A program made the position numbers and the translations under genes. Source: JBGTSJ01 sp041940305 (GTDB lineage Bacteria; Planctomycetota; Planctomycetia; Planctomycetales; Planctomycetaceae). Taken from it: a stretch of 64,000 nt of DNA. The notes below the pieces were generated by a model. It was not told the DNA's origin and searched no databases. It saw nothing but the letters and a program-made list of their open reading frames with translations. Shown here in pieces: positions 28,457-36,685 of this stretch. The stretch is taken from positions 558,001 through 622,000 of the forward strand of contig JBGTSJ010000001.1 in the NCBI GenBank assembly GCA_041940305.1, written 5' to 3'. Numbering within the stretch: the stretch's first letter is position 1; every line of letters starts with the position of its first letter.

Positions 28457-29332
28457 TCAATGGGCCAGCGTGGGCAGCCAGTCCATCATGTGCTCGAACG
28501 GAGCACCCAGATGATGGGCGTACGACGTATCCGCCCCTTCAATCTCCCGCACGGTCAGCCACGGCCGCTCGGCGGCGGCTTTCAGCAATTCGGCGGCCAG
28601 ACCGTCAAACGCCGGCGATGACTTCGCCGACTCTCCGGCAATCAGCACCAGTGTGGGAAAACGGACGTGCGGCAGGTGCTTGATGATGTCGTAGTCGTCG
28701 TGCGGGCCATACTTGGCGACGAAGCCCGACGCCGGCATCACCAGCGGCATCGGCTGGCGCACCTGCAGCAGCGTCTCTCCCTCACCCCGGCCGACCAGCG
28801 CATCGGCACGGCGATAGTCCTCTCGAAACTGCCCGGCAAGCTTATGCCGCTGGTAGTGCGCATGACTGAACCGGGGCGGCGACACCGCCACGAGACAGGC
28901 CACATGGTCAACCGGATTGCGCGCCAGCGTGTAGATCGCCTTCACTCCTCCCATGCTGTGGCCGACGACGGCGATCTTGCGGTAACCCTGCTCTCCCAGG
29001 AACTTCACCCACGCGGATATGTCGTGCCGGCAGTCCGAGATGTTCTCGTACGCCGCCCCCCCCAGAACGGATCCCCGCTCAGTCGGAATGCGGGCCATCA
29101 GGTCGTGGCCGCGCGTATTGACTCGCAGTGTTGCGATCCCGCCGGCGCACGCCTGGTTCGCGAACGCCTCGAGCATTCCGGGGGCCGTGAAGTTTCCCCC
29201 CGTGCCGTGCAGCAGCAGGCAGACGTCGATCGGCAGATCATTCCGACGCGATTGCGGTGCACGCAGCACGCCGTCGAGCAGCAGCCCGTCCTGAGTCGCG
29301 ACGCGGCAGAGATCGGCGGAAATGGGATTCAT
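28457..29332 (-). CDS. alpha/beta-hydrolase
   Basis: A 291-residue soluble alpha/beta-hydrolase. The oxyanion region LLLHGTGGNF, the nucleophile elbow VGHSMGG (Ser126) and a late histidine (YAHHLG) are in the expected order; the acid is probably in the LVLIAGESAKSSPAFD segment. The fold resembles DUF1749-like or esterase-type hydrolases acting on small esters or amides, but the substrate cannot be deduced. No signal peptide is seen. It is flanked downstream by the small membrane protein gene (convergent) and upstream by a repeat-filled spacer. Confidence 0.75.
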   Translation of the reverse strand: MNPISADLCRVATQDGLLLDGVLRAPQSRRNDLPIDVCLLLHGTGGNFTAPGMLEAFANQACAGGIATLRVNTRGHDLMARIPTERGSVLGGAAYENISDCRHDISAWVKFLGEQGYRKIAVVGHSMGGVKAIYTLARNPVDHVACLVAVSPPRFSHAHYQRHKLAGQFREDYRRADALVGRGEGETLLQVRQPMPLVMPASGFVAKYGPHDDYDIIKHLPHVRFPTLVLIAGESAKSSPAFDGLAAELLKAAAERPWLTVREIEGADTSYAHHLGAPFEHMMDWLPTLAH

Positions 29333-29358
29333 TGGATTGGGCCTCCGTGGGTGGGGGA

Positions 29359-29468
29359 GGAGTCAAGGAGTCAAGGGGACGAGGGAGTTCCTGGTCAAAC
29401 GATTCATCCCCGCAATTGGAAGCCGCATGCCCTCCCTCGATTCCTCGATTCCTTGACTCCTCGATTCC
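29359..29468. repeat. dispersed inverted repeat (GGAATCGAGGAGTCAAGG type)
   Basis: An 18-base arm GGAGTCAAGGAGTCAAGG (29359-29376) pairs with 29451-29468 at 16 of 18 positions across a 74-base loop. A related element is at 43892-43991. It fills the spacer between two minus-strand genes and ends six bases before the stop of the PQQ-propeller gene. Confidence 0.7.
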
Positions 29469-29473
29469 TTCCC

Positions 29474-30721
29474 TCACTCTTCAATGCGATACAGCGCTTT
29501 GTCCGTCCTCAGAATTATTGCACGACCAGCGACGGCGGGGGATGCCTTTATCGCCCCGGCCAGCCGATTTGATGCCGTGACCCGCGGCCGGTCGACCGGT
29601 TCGACAAGTTTGGTCAATCCGTCCTCGCTGCAAAAGTACAGGCTGCCACCTGCCAGCAGGGGGGAGGCGGAATAATTGCCCCCCAGCCGGAATTGGGAGA
29701 TCCGCTTGCCGGAAGCGGCGTCGACCACCGTGCCGACCCCTGTGTTCGACACCATGTAGACCCGCCCCTCAACCAGAATCGGCGATGGTGTCTCCGGCAC
29801 GGGGCCCCGGTACCTCCAGCGGACGTGCGATTCCGTCACATCCCCGCGGCCGTCCATCCCCACCGCCCACAACTCGGGATTGAAAAACCCGGTGCAGAAG
29901 TAGACGGTTTCTCCGTCCGAGACCGGGCAGGGAACGGTCGAGAATCCGACGTACCGGACGTGCCACAGTTCCTCGCCCGTCGCGGGGGCGTACGCATGCA
30001 ACTGATCGGCCCCGGGGCTGATGAGTTGTCTGCGGCCGGCATACTCCACGAGCAGAGGCGTTGAAAACGCACGATGCGTAATCGGATCGGCCCGCAACGG
30101 GGCGCTGCGGTCACGCCGCCAGCGGATCTGCCCCGTCGATGTGTCGAGCGCCGCGACGTATGCGGCGTCGGCGCCGTCGCAGTTGATGATCAGCAGGTCC
30201 TCATGCAGCACCGGCGAACTTCCCGGCCCCCCCTGGTGATCGACGACGAGCTCGTTGTTCGTCCACAGAGTTTCGCCTGTCGCGGTATCTACGCAAGCGG
30301 TGCCGTAGCGTCCGAAATGACAATACACCCGCCCCGCCTCCACCACCGGCGTCGGTGACGCATAGCTGTTGTCTCCGTGGATCTCGTCGATGTCCTGCGG
30401 GCGAAACAGCGTGAGGCTGTGCACGACGTCGCCGGAATCCAGATCAACACAGACTGCTCCGAGCGCGGCTCCATCCATCGACGCCGTCGTGATCCAGACC
30501 TGGTTCTCCCAGATGACGGGGGACGAGTGGCCCAGACCGGGGAGCGCTGTCTTCCAAGCCACATTCTCTTTCTCGCTCCAGTTGCGAGCGACTTCACCAG
30601 TCGCGACCCCCTGACCCGTGGGTCCACGAAATTGGGGCCAACACAACTCGTGGTCCGCGGAAGCGGCCGGCAGACAAAGTGCCGTCAAGAGGACAGCGGA
30701 CAAAGCACTCGAACTGGTCAC
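29474..30721 (-). CDS. exported PQQ-like beta-propeller protein
   Basis: A 415-residue secreted protein. Translation most likely starts at the GTG at 30721, because AAGGAGG lies eight bases upstream and the product opens with a signal peptide (SSALSAVLLTALCLPAASA). The mature protein begins with WPQFRGPTGQGVA, the hallmark entry of planctomycete PQQ/BamB-like propellers, and continues with blades such as VDTATGETLWTNNELV and LDTSTGQIRWRRD. This fold occurs in quinoprotein dehydrogenases and in BamB; no PQQ-ligand or haem motif was seen, so a structural or binding role is as likely as catalysis. It follows the PP2C phosphatase gene by 124 bases. Confidence 0.8.
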   Translation of the reverse strand: MTSSSALSAVLLTALCLPAASADHELCWPQFRGPTGQGVATGEVARNWSEKENVAWKTALPGLGHSSPVIWENQVWITTASMDGAALGAVCVDLDSGDVVHSLTLFRPQDIDEIHGDNSYASPTPVVEAGRVYCHFGRYGTACVDTATGETLWTNNELVVDHQGGPGSSPVLHEDLLIINCDGADAAYVAALDTSTGQIRWRRDRSAPLRADPITHRAFSTPLLVEYAGRRQLISPGADQLHAYAPATGEELWHVRYVGFSTVPCPVSDGETVYFCTGFFNPELWAVGMDGRGDVTESHVRWRYRGPVPETPSPILVEGRVYMVSNTGVGTVVDAASGKRISQFRLGGNYSASPLLAGGSLYFCSEDGLTKLVEPVDRPRVTASNRLAGAIKASPAVAGRAIILRTDKALYRIEE

Positions 30722-30845
30722 GCGATACGCCTCCTTGCTGAATGCCGTCGCGGCGGGGCTTCTCGGGTTGCTGATACTACGTTGACCAGCCGAATCATGC
30801 GACACACTACGTCCCTTTCGCCCCGGACGCTTGCGCCGTTCTGCT

Positions 30846-32153
30846 TTAGCGCTGCCCGGCGGCGTTGGCCGCAACAGGGGCCGGTCGACGACGGGGGAAC
30901 TCCCCCATCAGCAGATCGAGCGCCCGCGCCAGGTCGCGGACGGCGCGGGTGAATCGCTTCTGTCCCATTGCGTCGCCCGCCGCCTGCATGGCCGTCTGGT
31001 GTCCCTTCCAGTCCACATTCCAGCCTTCTTCCTGCGCGGCGCGGCGCAGCTCCGCCTCGAGGCCGGACAACGTGGCCACTAGCCCCTCGCTCGATTTGAC
31101 GACGGCCGTCCGGTGGGGACGGCTGAATACGGTCTGTCCCTCGGCGTCGCCGGGGGGAGTCACCGACCGGCGGTGCCGCCAAGCCGCCAAGCCCATCACG
31201 ATTACGCCGGTCAGTCCCAGCAGCGTGACGGCCAGCCCCTGATACCAGTATTGAAACAGCAGCAGCGACAGACCCGCGACCAACGCCATCGCCGCCAGCC
31301 AGAATCCGGCAAGCCACGACCAGCCGAACTCGCTGGCCGGCTCTGCCGGTTCGGGTTCCGGTTCCTGATGAGAGTTCGCGGGCAAGTCCCCCACCCGCAC
31401 AACGATGACGGTGCAGTTGTCGGCGCCTCCACGCAGATTCGCCAGATGCACCAGCAGTCGGCAGGAATGGGCGGGCGACAACTCCCGCGCCACCGCGCCG
31501 ATCTCCTCGTCGGTCACCTGCCCGCACAACCCGTCCGAGCAGACGACGTAGACGTCCCCCGGCAGCACCGGATGCGGACCTTCGATGTCCACCTCGACAT
31601 CCTTTTCCGGACCGAGGGAGCGCGTGATGATATTTCGGTTGTCCAGCATCTTCAGCTCTTCGGGAAGCTGCTTCTTGCTCCGCCGCAGCTCCCACTGCAG
31701 GCTGTGATCGAACGTCAGTTGGTCGATGCGGTCGCGTCGGACGCGGTACACCCGGCTGTCCCCGACATGCCCCAGCAACGCGCCCCGCGGCGTAAGCACC
31801 AGAGACGTGCAGGTCGTCCCCATCCGCTGGAAGTCGCGGTTCTGGGTGCCCCGCGTGTTGATGGCGGAGTTCGCCGCGTGAATGGCGGCCGAGAGGGCGC
31901 TCCGCGCGTCCCCGTCTTTCTGCTTGTAGAACGTATGCGGAACCGTCTCGATGGCCAGCCGCGACGCCAGCTCGCCCACCGCGTGTCCCCCCATCCCGTC
32001 GGCAACGACGAACAGGTGTCCTCGCCGACGGAATTCCGCCTCCTCATTGCAGAGGCGCACGTTGCAGGCGTCTTCATTGTTTTGGCGCCGGAGGCCGATG
32101 TCCGACGCTGAAGCATATTGCACCTGCTGCTCAAAGCGCATGCCGAGTCCCAT
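30846..32153 (-). CDS. membrane-anchored PP2C-type Ser/Thr protein phosphatase
   Basis: A 435-residue protein. Residues 5-260 form a PP2C domain with the metal-binding aspartates in order: RRQNNEDA, VVADGMGGHAVGE, VCSDGLCG and GGADNCTVI. After a Glu/Pro-rich linker come two membrane segments (about residues 285-335: LAGFWLAAMALVAGLSLLLF and LLGLTGVIVMGLAAW) and a cytosolic tail of about 90 residues. Such enzymes reverse PknB-type kinases, several of which are expected in planctomycetes. ATG 32153 opens the frame; ATG 32141 would give a normal leader from the candidate promoter at 32193-32165 and may be the true start. Confidence 0.88.
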   Translation of the reverse strand: MGLGMRFEQQVQYASASDIGLRRQNNEDACNVRLCNEEAEFRRRGHLFVVADGMGGHAVGELASRLAIETVPHTFYKQKDGDARSALSAAIHAANSAINTRGTQNRDFQRMGTTCTSLVLTPRGALLGHVGDSRVYRVRRDRIDQLTFDHSLQWELRRSKKQLPEELKMLDNRNIITRSLGPEKDVEVDIEGPHPVLPGDVYVVCSDGLCGQVTDEEIGAVARELSPAHSCRLLVHLANLRGGADNCTVIVVRVGDLPANSHQEPEPEPAEPASEFGWSWLAGFWLAAMALVAGLSLLLFQYWYQGLAVTLLGLTGVIVMGLAAWRHRRSVTPPGDAEGQTVFSRPHRTAVVKSSEGLVATLSGLEAELRRAAQEEGWNVDWKGHQTAMQAAGDAMGQKRFTRAVRDLARALDLLMGEFPRRRPAPVAANAAGQR

Positions 32154-32164
32154 TCCCCGCTGCC

Positions 32165-32193
32165 ATCATAGTACGGGGGAATGGTCCGGCAAA
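32165..32193 (-). promoter_or_regulatory. candidate promoter for the PP2C phosphatase gene
   Basis: Read on the minus strand, TTTGCC (32193-32188) and TATGAT (32170-32165) are separated by 17 bases. The -10 box matches consensus at five of six positions and the -35 box at three. Transcription would begin only a few bases before ATG 32153, which favours ATG 32141 as the start. Confidence 0.4.
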
Positions 32194-32271
32194 CTGAGCG
32201 TCCCACTCCCGTCAGCAAGCGGACGTCGGGACAGGCTGGCGGAAAGCGCAGGGTGACGCATCGCCGGCCGG

Positions 32272-33696
32272 CTATCCCACACTGCCTTCCATCTGCAGTT
32301 CGATCAGGCGATTGAGCTCGACTGCGTATTCCATCGGCAGTTCTTTGACCAAGGGCTCGATGAAGCCGGTGACGATCATCGCCGACGCTTCCGCCTCGGT
32401 GAGGCCGCGGCTCATCAGGTAGAGCAGCTGCTCTTCGGCGATCTTGGAGACGCTCGCCTCGTGCTCGATCGCGACGTCTTCTTCGGCGACCTCGATGTAG
32501 GGATACGTGTCGCTGCGGCTGTCCGGGTCGAGGATCAACGCATCGCAGACGACGTTGCTCTTGCAGTCGGTGGCGCCGTCCTGCACCTTCACCAGCCCGC
32601 GGTAGCTGGAGCGACCGCCGTCCTTGCTGATGGACTTGGAGACGATCCGGCTCGAAGTGTGCGGCGCGACATGCACCATCTTCGCGCCGGCGTCCTGATG
32701 CTGGCCGTCGCCGGCGAAGGCGATGGAGAGCGTCTCGCCCCGAGCGCCCGGTTCCATCAGCCAGACGGCCGGATACTTCATGGTGAGCTTGGAGCCGAGG
32801 TTGCCGTCGATCCACTCCATCAGGGCGTCGCCGTAGGCCATCGCCCGCTTGGTGACGAGGTTGTAGACGTTGTTCGACCAGTTCTGGATGGTGGTGTAAC
32901 GGCAGCGTCCGCGCCGCTTGACGACGATCTCGACGACGGCCGAGTGCAATGAGTCGCTGGAATACGTCGGCGCGGTGCAGCCTTCGACGTAATGCACGCT
33001 CGCCCCTTCGTCGACAATGATCAGCGTCCGCTCGAACTGGCCCATGTTCTGGGTGTTGATGCGGAAGTACGCTTGAAGGGGGAATTCGACCTTCACCCCG
33101 GGTGGGACGTAGATGAACGAGCCTCCGGACCACACGGCCGAGTTCAGGGCGGCGAACTTGTTGTCGCTCGGCGGAATGATCGTGCCGAAGTGCTCGCGGA
33201 ACATTTCGGGATAGAGCTTGAGCGCCGAGTCGGTGTCGGTGAACAGCACCCCCTGCTTCTCAAGGTCTTCAATCAGCGAGCCGTAGACGACTTCGGACTC
33301 GTACTGGGCCTTCACGCCGGACAGGTACTTGCGTTCGGCTTCGGGGATGCCGAGCCGCTCGTAGGTCTTGCGGATGTCCTCCGGGACGTCGTCCCAGGAC
33401 TTCTCCTGCTTATTGGAGGCGCGGACGTAGTAGAAGATGTTCTGAAAGTCGATGCCCGACATGTCGCCCCCCCAGTTGGGCATGGGCTTCGACTCGAAGA
33501 GCTCGTACGACTGGAGGCGGAAGTCCCGCATCCAGTCCGGCTCCCCCTTCATCTCGGAGATCTGCGCGACGATGTCGCGATCCAGACCCCGGCGCGAGGT
33601 GAAGGCGTACTTGTCGGTCGGGTCGTGAAAGCCGTAGCGGTAATCGCCGATGCCGACGTCGGGCTTTTCGGTGATAAGGGCTTCGGTGGTGGACAT
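32272..33696 (-). CDS. sufB: Fe-S cluster assembly scaffold SufB
   Basis: A 474-residue cytosolic subunit of the SufBC(D) scaffold, on which Fe-S clusters are built. Strong family features include the N-terminal DKYAFTSRRGLDRDIV, the beta-helix core (WSGGSFIYVPPGVKVEFPLQ, starting at about residue 190), the late cysteine in SNVVCDALIL, and the His of HEASVSKI that is important for cluster formation in Escherichia coli SufB. The length matches the family (about 470-495). It is the last gene of the minus-strand order sufR-nuoB-sufC-protease-sufB. No sufD, sufS or sufU/E is in the window, so the desulfurase must be encoded elsewhere. Confidence 0.96.
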   Translation of the reverse strand: MSTTEALITEKPDVGIGDYRYGFHDPTDKYAFTSRRGLDRDIVAQISEMKGEPDWMRDFRLQSYELFESKPMPNWGGDMSGIDFQNIFYYVRASNKQEKSWDDVPEDIRKTYERLGIPEAERKYLSGVKAQYESEVVYGSLIEDLEKQGVLFTDTDSALKLYPEMFREHFGTIIPPSDNKFAALNSAVWSGGSFIYVPPGVKVEFPLQAYFRINTQNMGQFERTLIIVDEGASVHYVEGCTAPTYSSDSLHSAVVEIVVKRRGRCRYTTIQNWSNNVYNLVTKRAMAYGDALMEWIDGNLGSKLTMKYPAVWLMEPGARGETLSIAFAGDGQHQDAGAKMVHVAPHTSSRIVSKSISKDGGRSSYRGLVKVQDGATDCKSNVVCDALILDPDSRSDTYPYIEVAEEDVAIEHEASVSKIAEEQLLYLMSRGLTEAEASAMIVTGFIEPLVKELPMEYAVELNRLIELQMEGSVG

Positions 33697-33733
33697 GGTT
33701 GGTATCTCCTGCTCCTCTTGCGGGAGCGATCAA

Positions 33734-34216
33734 TTAACGAATCTTGGAAACCGGTTGGTCGGGATGGTCGGGATTCGGGACCAGTCGAGTATTGGCACAG
33801 TCAACCAGCAGGTCAGTCTTTTCGAGGACTGTCTGCCCAATCAGGACTTCATCGCCCAGCACCAGGCATTCCTCGACAGTATCACGTCCCAGCACTTCGA
33901 CTCGAATCGCATCCGTGACCGGCACGGACTCCTTACGGCCGTGGGCGTACTCCGCAACGCGCTCCCCTGTAAACCCAACGTCCAGCAACTCCGCAACATG
34001 CAAGGGAATCACTGTTCTTACGGCGCCTGTATCAACGACGGCGTCCGCCTCGTAAGTTCGTACCTTGTGTGCCGGCAACTGGCCCCGACGCGCGAGAGCC
34101 GCATCGACACCATTCGTAAGTTTCGCCCTGACGCGCACTTCGCCCAGAGGGTTGTTTCCCCAATACTCCCGCACTCGGGAAGGACGCTGTGGAATCGTCT
34201 GCACTGAGATCGTCAT
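33734..34216 (-). CDS. retropepsin-like (clan AA) aspartic protease within the suf operon
   Basis: A 160-residue soluble protein. The ADAVVDTGAVRTVIP segment (DTGA at about residues 62-65) is the catalytic motif of retropepsin-type aspartic proteases, followed by VEVLGRDTVEECLVLGDEVLIGQTVLEKTDLLVD, which matches the flap and closing strand pattern of the stand-alone bacterial clan AA family. With one DTGA per chain it would have to work as a homodimer. It begins 11 bases after sufC and ends 38 bases before sufB, so co-transcription is nearly certain. The ATG at 34216 is chosen from context; longer in-frame starts run into sufC. The coding sequence looks less GC-rich than sufB and sufC, which hints at recent acquisition. 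Its target is unknown. Confidence 0.8.
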   Translation of the reverse strand: MTISVQTIPQRPSRVREYWGNNPLGEVRVRAKLTNGVDAALARRGQLPAHKVRTYEADAVVDTGAVRTVIPLHVAELLDVGFTGERVAEYAHGRKESVPVTDAIRVEVLGRDTVEECLVLGDEVLIGQTVLEKTDLLVDCANTRLVPNPDHPDQPVSKIR

Positions 34217-34226
34217 GGCTCGTCTT

Positions 34227-35048
34227 TCAGGTCGCCGCCGGTTCCCGATCCTGAGCCGCGGCTTCCTCCGCGGCTTCGGCGGGGTGCCGCTCGCGGATGG
34301 CGGCATAACCATTGGCGTGCACGTCGTGCGCCAGTTCGCCGCCTTTCGCCGATTCGACAATGCGCCCGGCGAGCATCACGTGTGTGTGGTGCGGCTGATT
34401 GAATTCCAGCAGCCTTTCGTGGTGCGTGATGATCAGCACGCCCATGTGCGGACCGGAAAGTTCCTTCAGCCCTTCGCTGACGACCCGCACCGCGTCGCTG
34501 TCGAGACCCGAGTCGGTCTCATCGAGGATGGCGAACTTGGGCTTGAGCATCGCCAACTGCAGGATCTCCATTCGCTTCTTCTCGCCGCCGGAAAAGCCTT
34601 CGTTGAGGTAACGGCGGGCGAATTCGGCGTCGATATTCAGATGGTTCATCGTGTCGCGCAGTTCCTTGCGGAACTCGCGCATCGGCATCAATTCCTCCCC
34701 TTCCTTGCGTTCGGGATTCCGGACGTTGGTGATGGCGTGCCGCAAAAAGTCGGCCACCTTCACGCCGGGAATCGTGATCGGATATTGGAACGCCAGGAAC
34801 AGCCCGAGCCGGGCCCGTTCGCTGGGATCGAGTTCGGCCAGGTCCGTGCCGTCGATCTCGACGGAACCTTGCGTAATCTCGTACTTGGGGTGACCCACCA
34901 GCGCATACGCCAGCGTGCTCTTCCCGGAGCCGTTGGGCCCCATGAGAGCGTGAATCTCACCCTGGCGGATTTCGAGGTTCACGCCCCGCAGGATCGGAGT
35001 ATCGGCGACCGAGACGTGGAGGTCAGTGATCTTCAGAAGACTGGGCAT
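34227..35048 (-). CDS. sufC: Fe-S cluster assembly ATPase SufC
   Basis: A 273-residue cytosolic ABC-type ATPase that powers the SufBC(D) complex. Walker A is GPNGSGKST (about residues 38-46), the signature SGGEKKRMEILQ is the SufC-specific version, and Walker B is FAILDETDSGLD. The C-terminus is extended by about 20 residues rich in Ala and Glu compared with the usual 250. The gene follows nuoB by 57 bases and precedes the aspartic protease gene by 11. With no SufD present nearby, SufB may act as SufB2C2, as in several simpler suf systems. Confidence 0.96.
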   Translation of the reverse strand: MPSLLKITDLHVSVADTPILRGVNLEIRQGEIHALMGPNGSGKSTLAYALVGHPKYEITQGSVEIDGTDLAELDPSERARLGLFLAFQYPITIPGVKVADFLRHAITNVRNPERKEGEELMPMREFRKELRDTMNHLNIDAEFARRYLNEGFSGGEKKRMEILQLAMLKPKFAILDETDSGLDSDAVRVVSEGLKELSGPHMGVLIITHHERLLEFNQPHHTHVMLAGRIVESAKGGELAHDVHANGYAAIRERHPAEAAEEAAAQDREPAAT

Positions 35049-35105
35049 TACACCGTGAGTAGGTATGGGTGAAGTTTCCTCGAAGCTGGCTTCAAGCAGG
35101 ATCCG

Positions 35106-35657
35106 TTACGCGTTAATCAGTTCCGGCTCCTGCACGTAACCGGTGTGATGCGGAACCGGCAGCGTTTCGTGCGATCCCTTCGTAATCTTGCGGGCCTTGA
35201 TCTTGTCCTGGATGCGCATCAGGCCTTCGAGCAGCGCTTCCGGACGCGGCGGGCAGCCGGGCACGTACACGTCCACCGGGACGACCAGGTCGACACCCTT
35301 AACCACGTGGTAGCCCCACTTGAAGTACGGGCCGCCGCCGACGGTGCAGGCGCCCATGGCGATGACGTACTTCGGATCGGGCATCTGCTCGTAAAGCCTG
35401 CGGACGCGGCTGGCCATTTTATAGGTCACTGTGCCGGCGACGATCATCAGGTCGGCCTGCCGCGGCGTGGCGCGGAAGGCGCCGGCGCCGAACCGGTCGA
35501 TGTCGAACCGGCTCGCACCGGCCGCCATCATCTCGATCGCGCAGCAGGCGAGGCCGAACGTCATCGGCCAGACGCTCGACTGGCGGGCCCAGTTCATGGC
35601 CTGCTCCAGCGACGTCATGATGAAGCCTTCTTCGAAGCGTCCTTCAATCGGTGTCAT
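35106..35657 (-). CDS. nuoB: NADH-quinone oxidoreductase subunit B
   Basis: A 183-residue homologue of complex I subunit NuoB/PSST, which binds the last [4Fe-4S] cluster (N2) next to the quinone site. The four cluster cysteines are all present: Cys38-Cys39 in GLACCAIEMM, Cys104 in MGACTVGGG and Cys135 in VPGCPPRPE. Family length and the loop RATPRQADLMIVAGTV are normal. No other nuo gene lies in the window; the gene sits instead between sufR and sufC. Either it supplies the main complex I from a displaced locus, or it is a second copy used under Fe-S stress. Sequence alone cannot decide. Confidence 0.93.
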   Translation of the reverse strand: MTPIEGRFEEGFIMTSLEQAMNWARQSSVWPMTFGLACCAIEMMAAGASRFDIDRFGAGAFRATPRQADLMIVAGTVTYKMASRVRRLYEQMPDPKYVIAMGACTVGGGPYFKWGYHVVKGVDLVVPVDVYVPGCPPRPEALLEGLMRIQDKIKARKITKGSHETLPVPHHTGYVQEPELINA

Positions 35658-35784
35658 TGGTCGTCGGTCCCCACCCGGTGACGGTAATCCACTTGTTCTC
35701 TTGCATCGCGCGAAGGCGCTGCGTCCATTGCAACTCTAACAGTCCAAGCCGCTTCCGCAACGCGGCCGGTCCATTTCCTCAGTT

Positions 35785-36420
35785 TTACGAAACGAGTTCC
35801 GGCTGGACTTCGAACTCACAGCAACGGTCGCCGTTGCGACAGCAGGCCGTGAGCACGACATCGGTCCCCAGCACCTCGCTGAAGACAGCCTGCTCCAGTT
35901 CACAAATCTCCGGATCGCGGCTGGCCAGGTCGTGGTACGGGCAGACATGCTCGCGGAGCACGGGCAGGCCGGTTTCGCCGGACTCGGTCGCCTCCACCTG
36001 GAAGCCCCGCTCCAATAATTCCTGGCTCAGCTGTTGCATCCGTTCGCTGACCTGCTTGCCGCTGACTCCGCGGCCGTATCGTTCGACCATTGCGACACGG
36101 AGCCGGTCCAGCAAACGGCTGCGGAGGGCCGGCTCCTCGACGTCGGAGAGCGCCTGCCACAGCACCTCCGCCAGTTCCTGATAGTTGTCCCCCAGTTGAC
36201 GTAATCCGGCAGGAGTCACCCGGTAATGATGCAGCGGCCGCCCGCGCCCGTGGCGCGTGGCCGTGCGCTCGATGTATCCCAAGCCTTCCAGACGCGTTAG
36301 CCGCTGGCGAACCGCCGTGGGCGTGACGCCAATCCAGTCGCACAATTCTCGAACTGTTTCCGTTCCCTGATGAATCTGGCTCAGGAATCGTCGCTCATCA
36401 GGGGTCAGATGCGGCTGCAT
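35785..36420 (-). CDS. sufR: SufR-like Fe-S-sensing transcriptional repressor
   Basis: A 211-residue DeoR/ArsR-type regulator with an N-terminal winged helix (TVRELCDWIGVTPTAVRQRLTRLEGLGYI). The C-terminal half has the metal-ligand pattern of SufR: Cys160 and His163 in HVCPYHD, Cys173, then Cys193/194 in TACCRNGD and Cys200/201. In cyanobacteria and mycobacteria SufR carries an Fe-S cluster and represses suf genes until clusters run short. Being the first gene of the locus, it probably autoregulates sufR-nuoB-sufC-protease-sufB. The gap to nuoB is 127 bases. The perfect inverted repeat at 36535-36560, 115 bases upstream, is a possible operator. Confidence 0.88.
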   Translation of the reverse strand: MQPHLTPDERRFLSQIHQGTETVRELCDWIGVTPTAVRQRLTRLEGLGYIERTATRHGRGRPLHHYRVTPAGLRQLGDNYQELAEVLWQALSDVEEPALRSRLLDRLRVAMVERYGRGVSGKQVSERMQQLSQELLERGFQVEATESGETGLPVLREHVCPYHDLASRDPEICELEQAVFSEVLGTDVVLTACCRNGDRCCEFEVQPELVS

Positions 36421-36534
36421 CGCGGAGACACCATTAAAACCATGTCACAATCGAGCCGGTAATACGCTCAAACACGCGGAGCCTCGTCGGCCCCGCGTTC
36501 TTTGCTCGCGCCTGGAATTCTAACGGCAGGGCTG

Positions 36535-36615
36535 TTTTTCACAAGATGATATGTGAAAAATTGAAACACGCCCGATCGGGAGCACTTTGACGCGGACGCC
36601 GAATTTTCATAACCT
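36535..36615. promoter_or_regulatory. perfect 9-bp inverted repeat and promoter-like elements between sufR and livK
   Basis: TTTTTCACA (36535-36543) and TGTGAAAAA (36552-36560) are exact complements separated by 8 bases, inside the only AT-rich patch of the 265-base divergent spacer. This looks like a binding site for a dimeric regulator. On the plus strand TTGACG (36587-36592) with CATAAC (36608-36613), 15 bases apart, could drive livK. The site is near-equidistant from both starts, so either unit may be controlled. Confidence 0.5.
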
Positions 36616-36685
36616 ATTGTCGCGACTGCTGATCCATCGCGCTCACCGCTGTCGCGGCGGAATCTGACGCAATACAGGAGTGATC

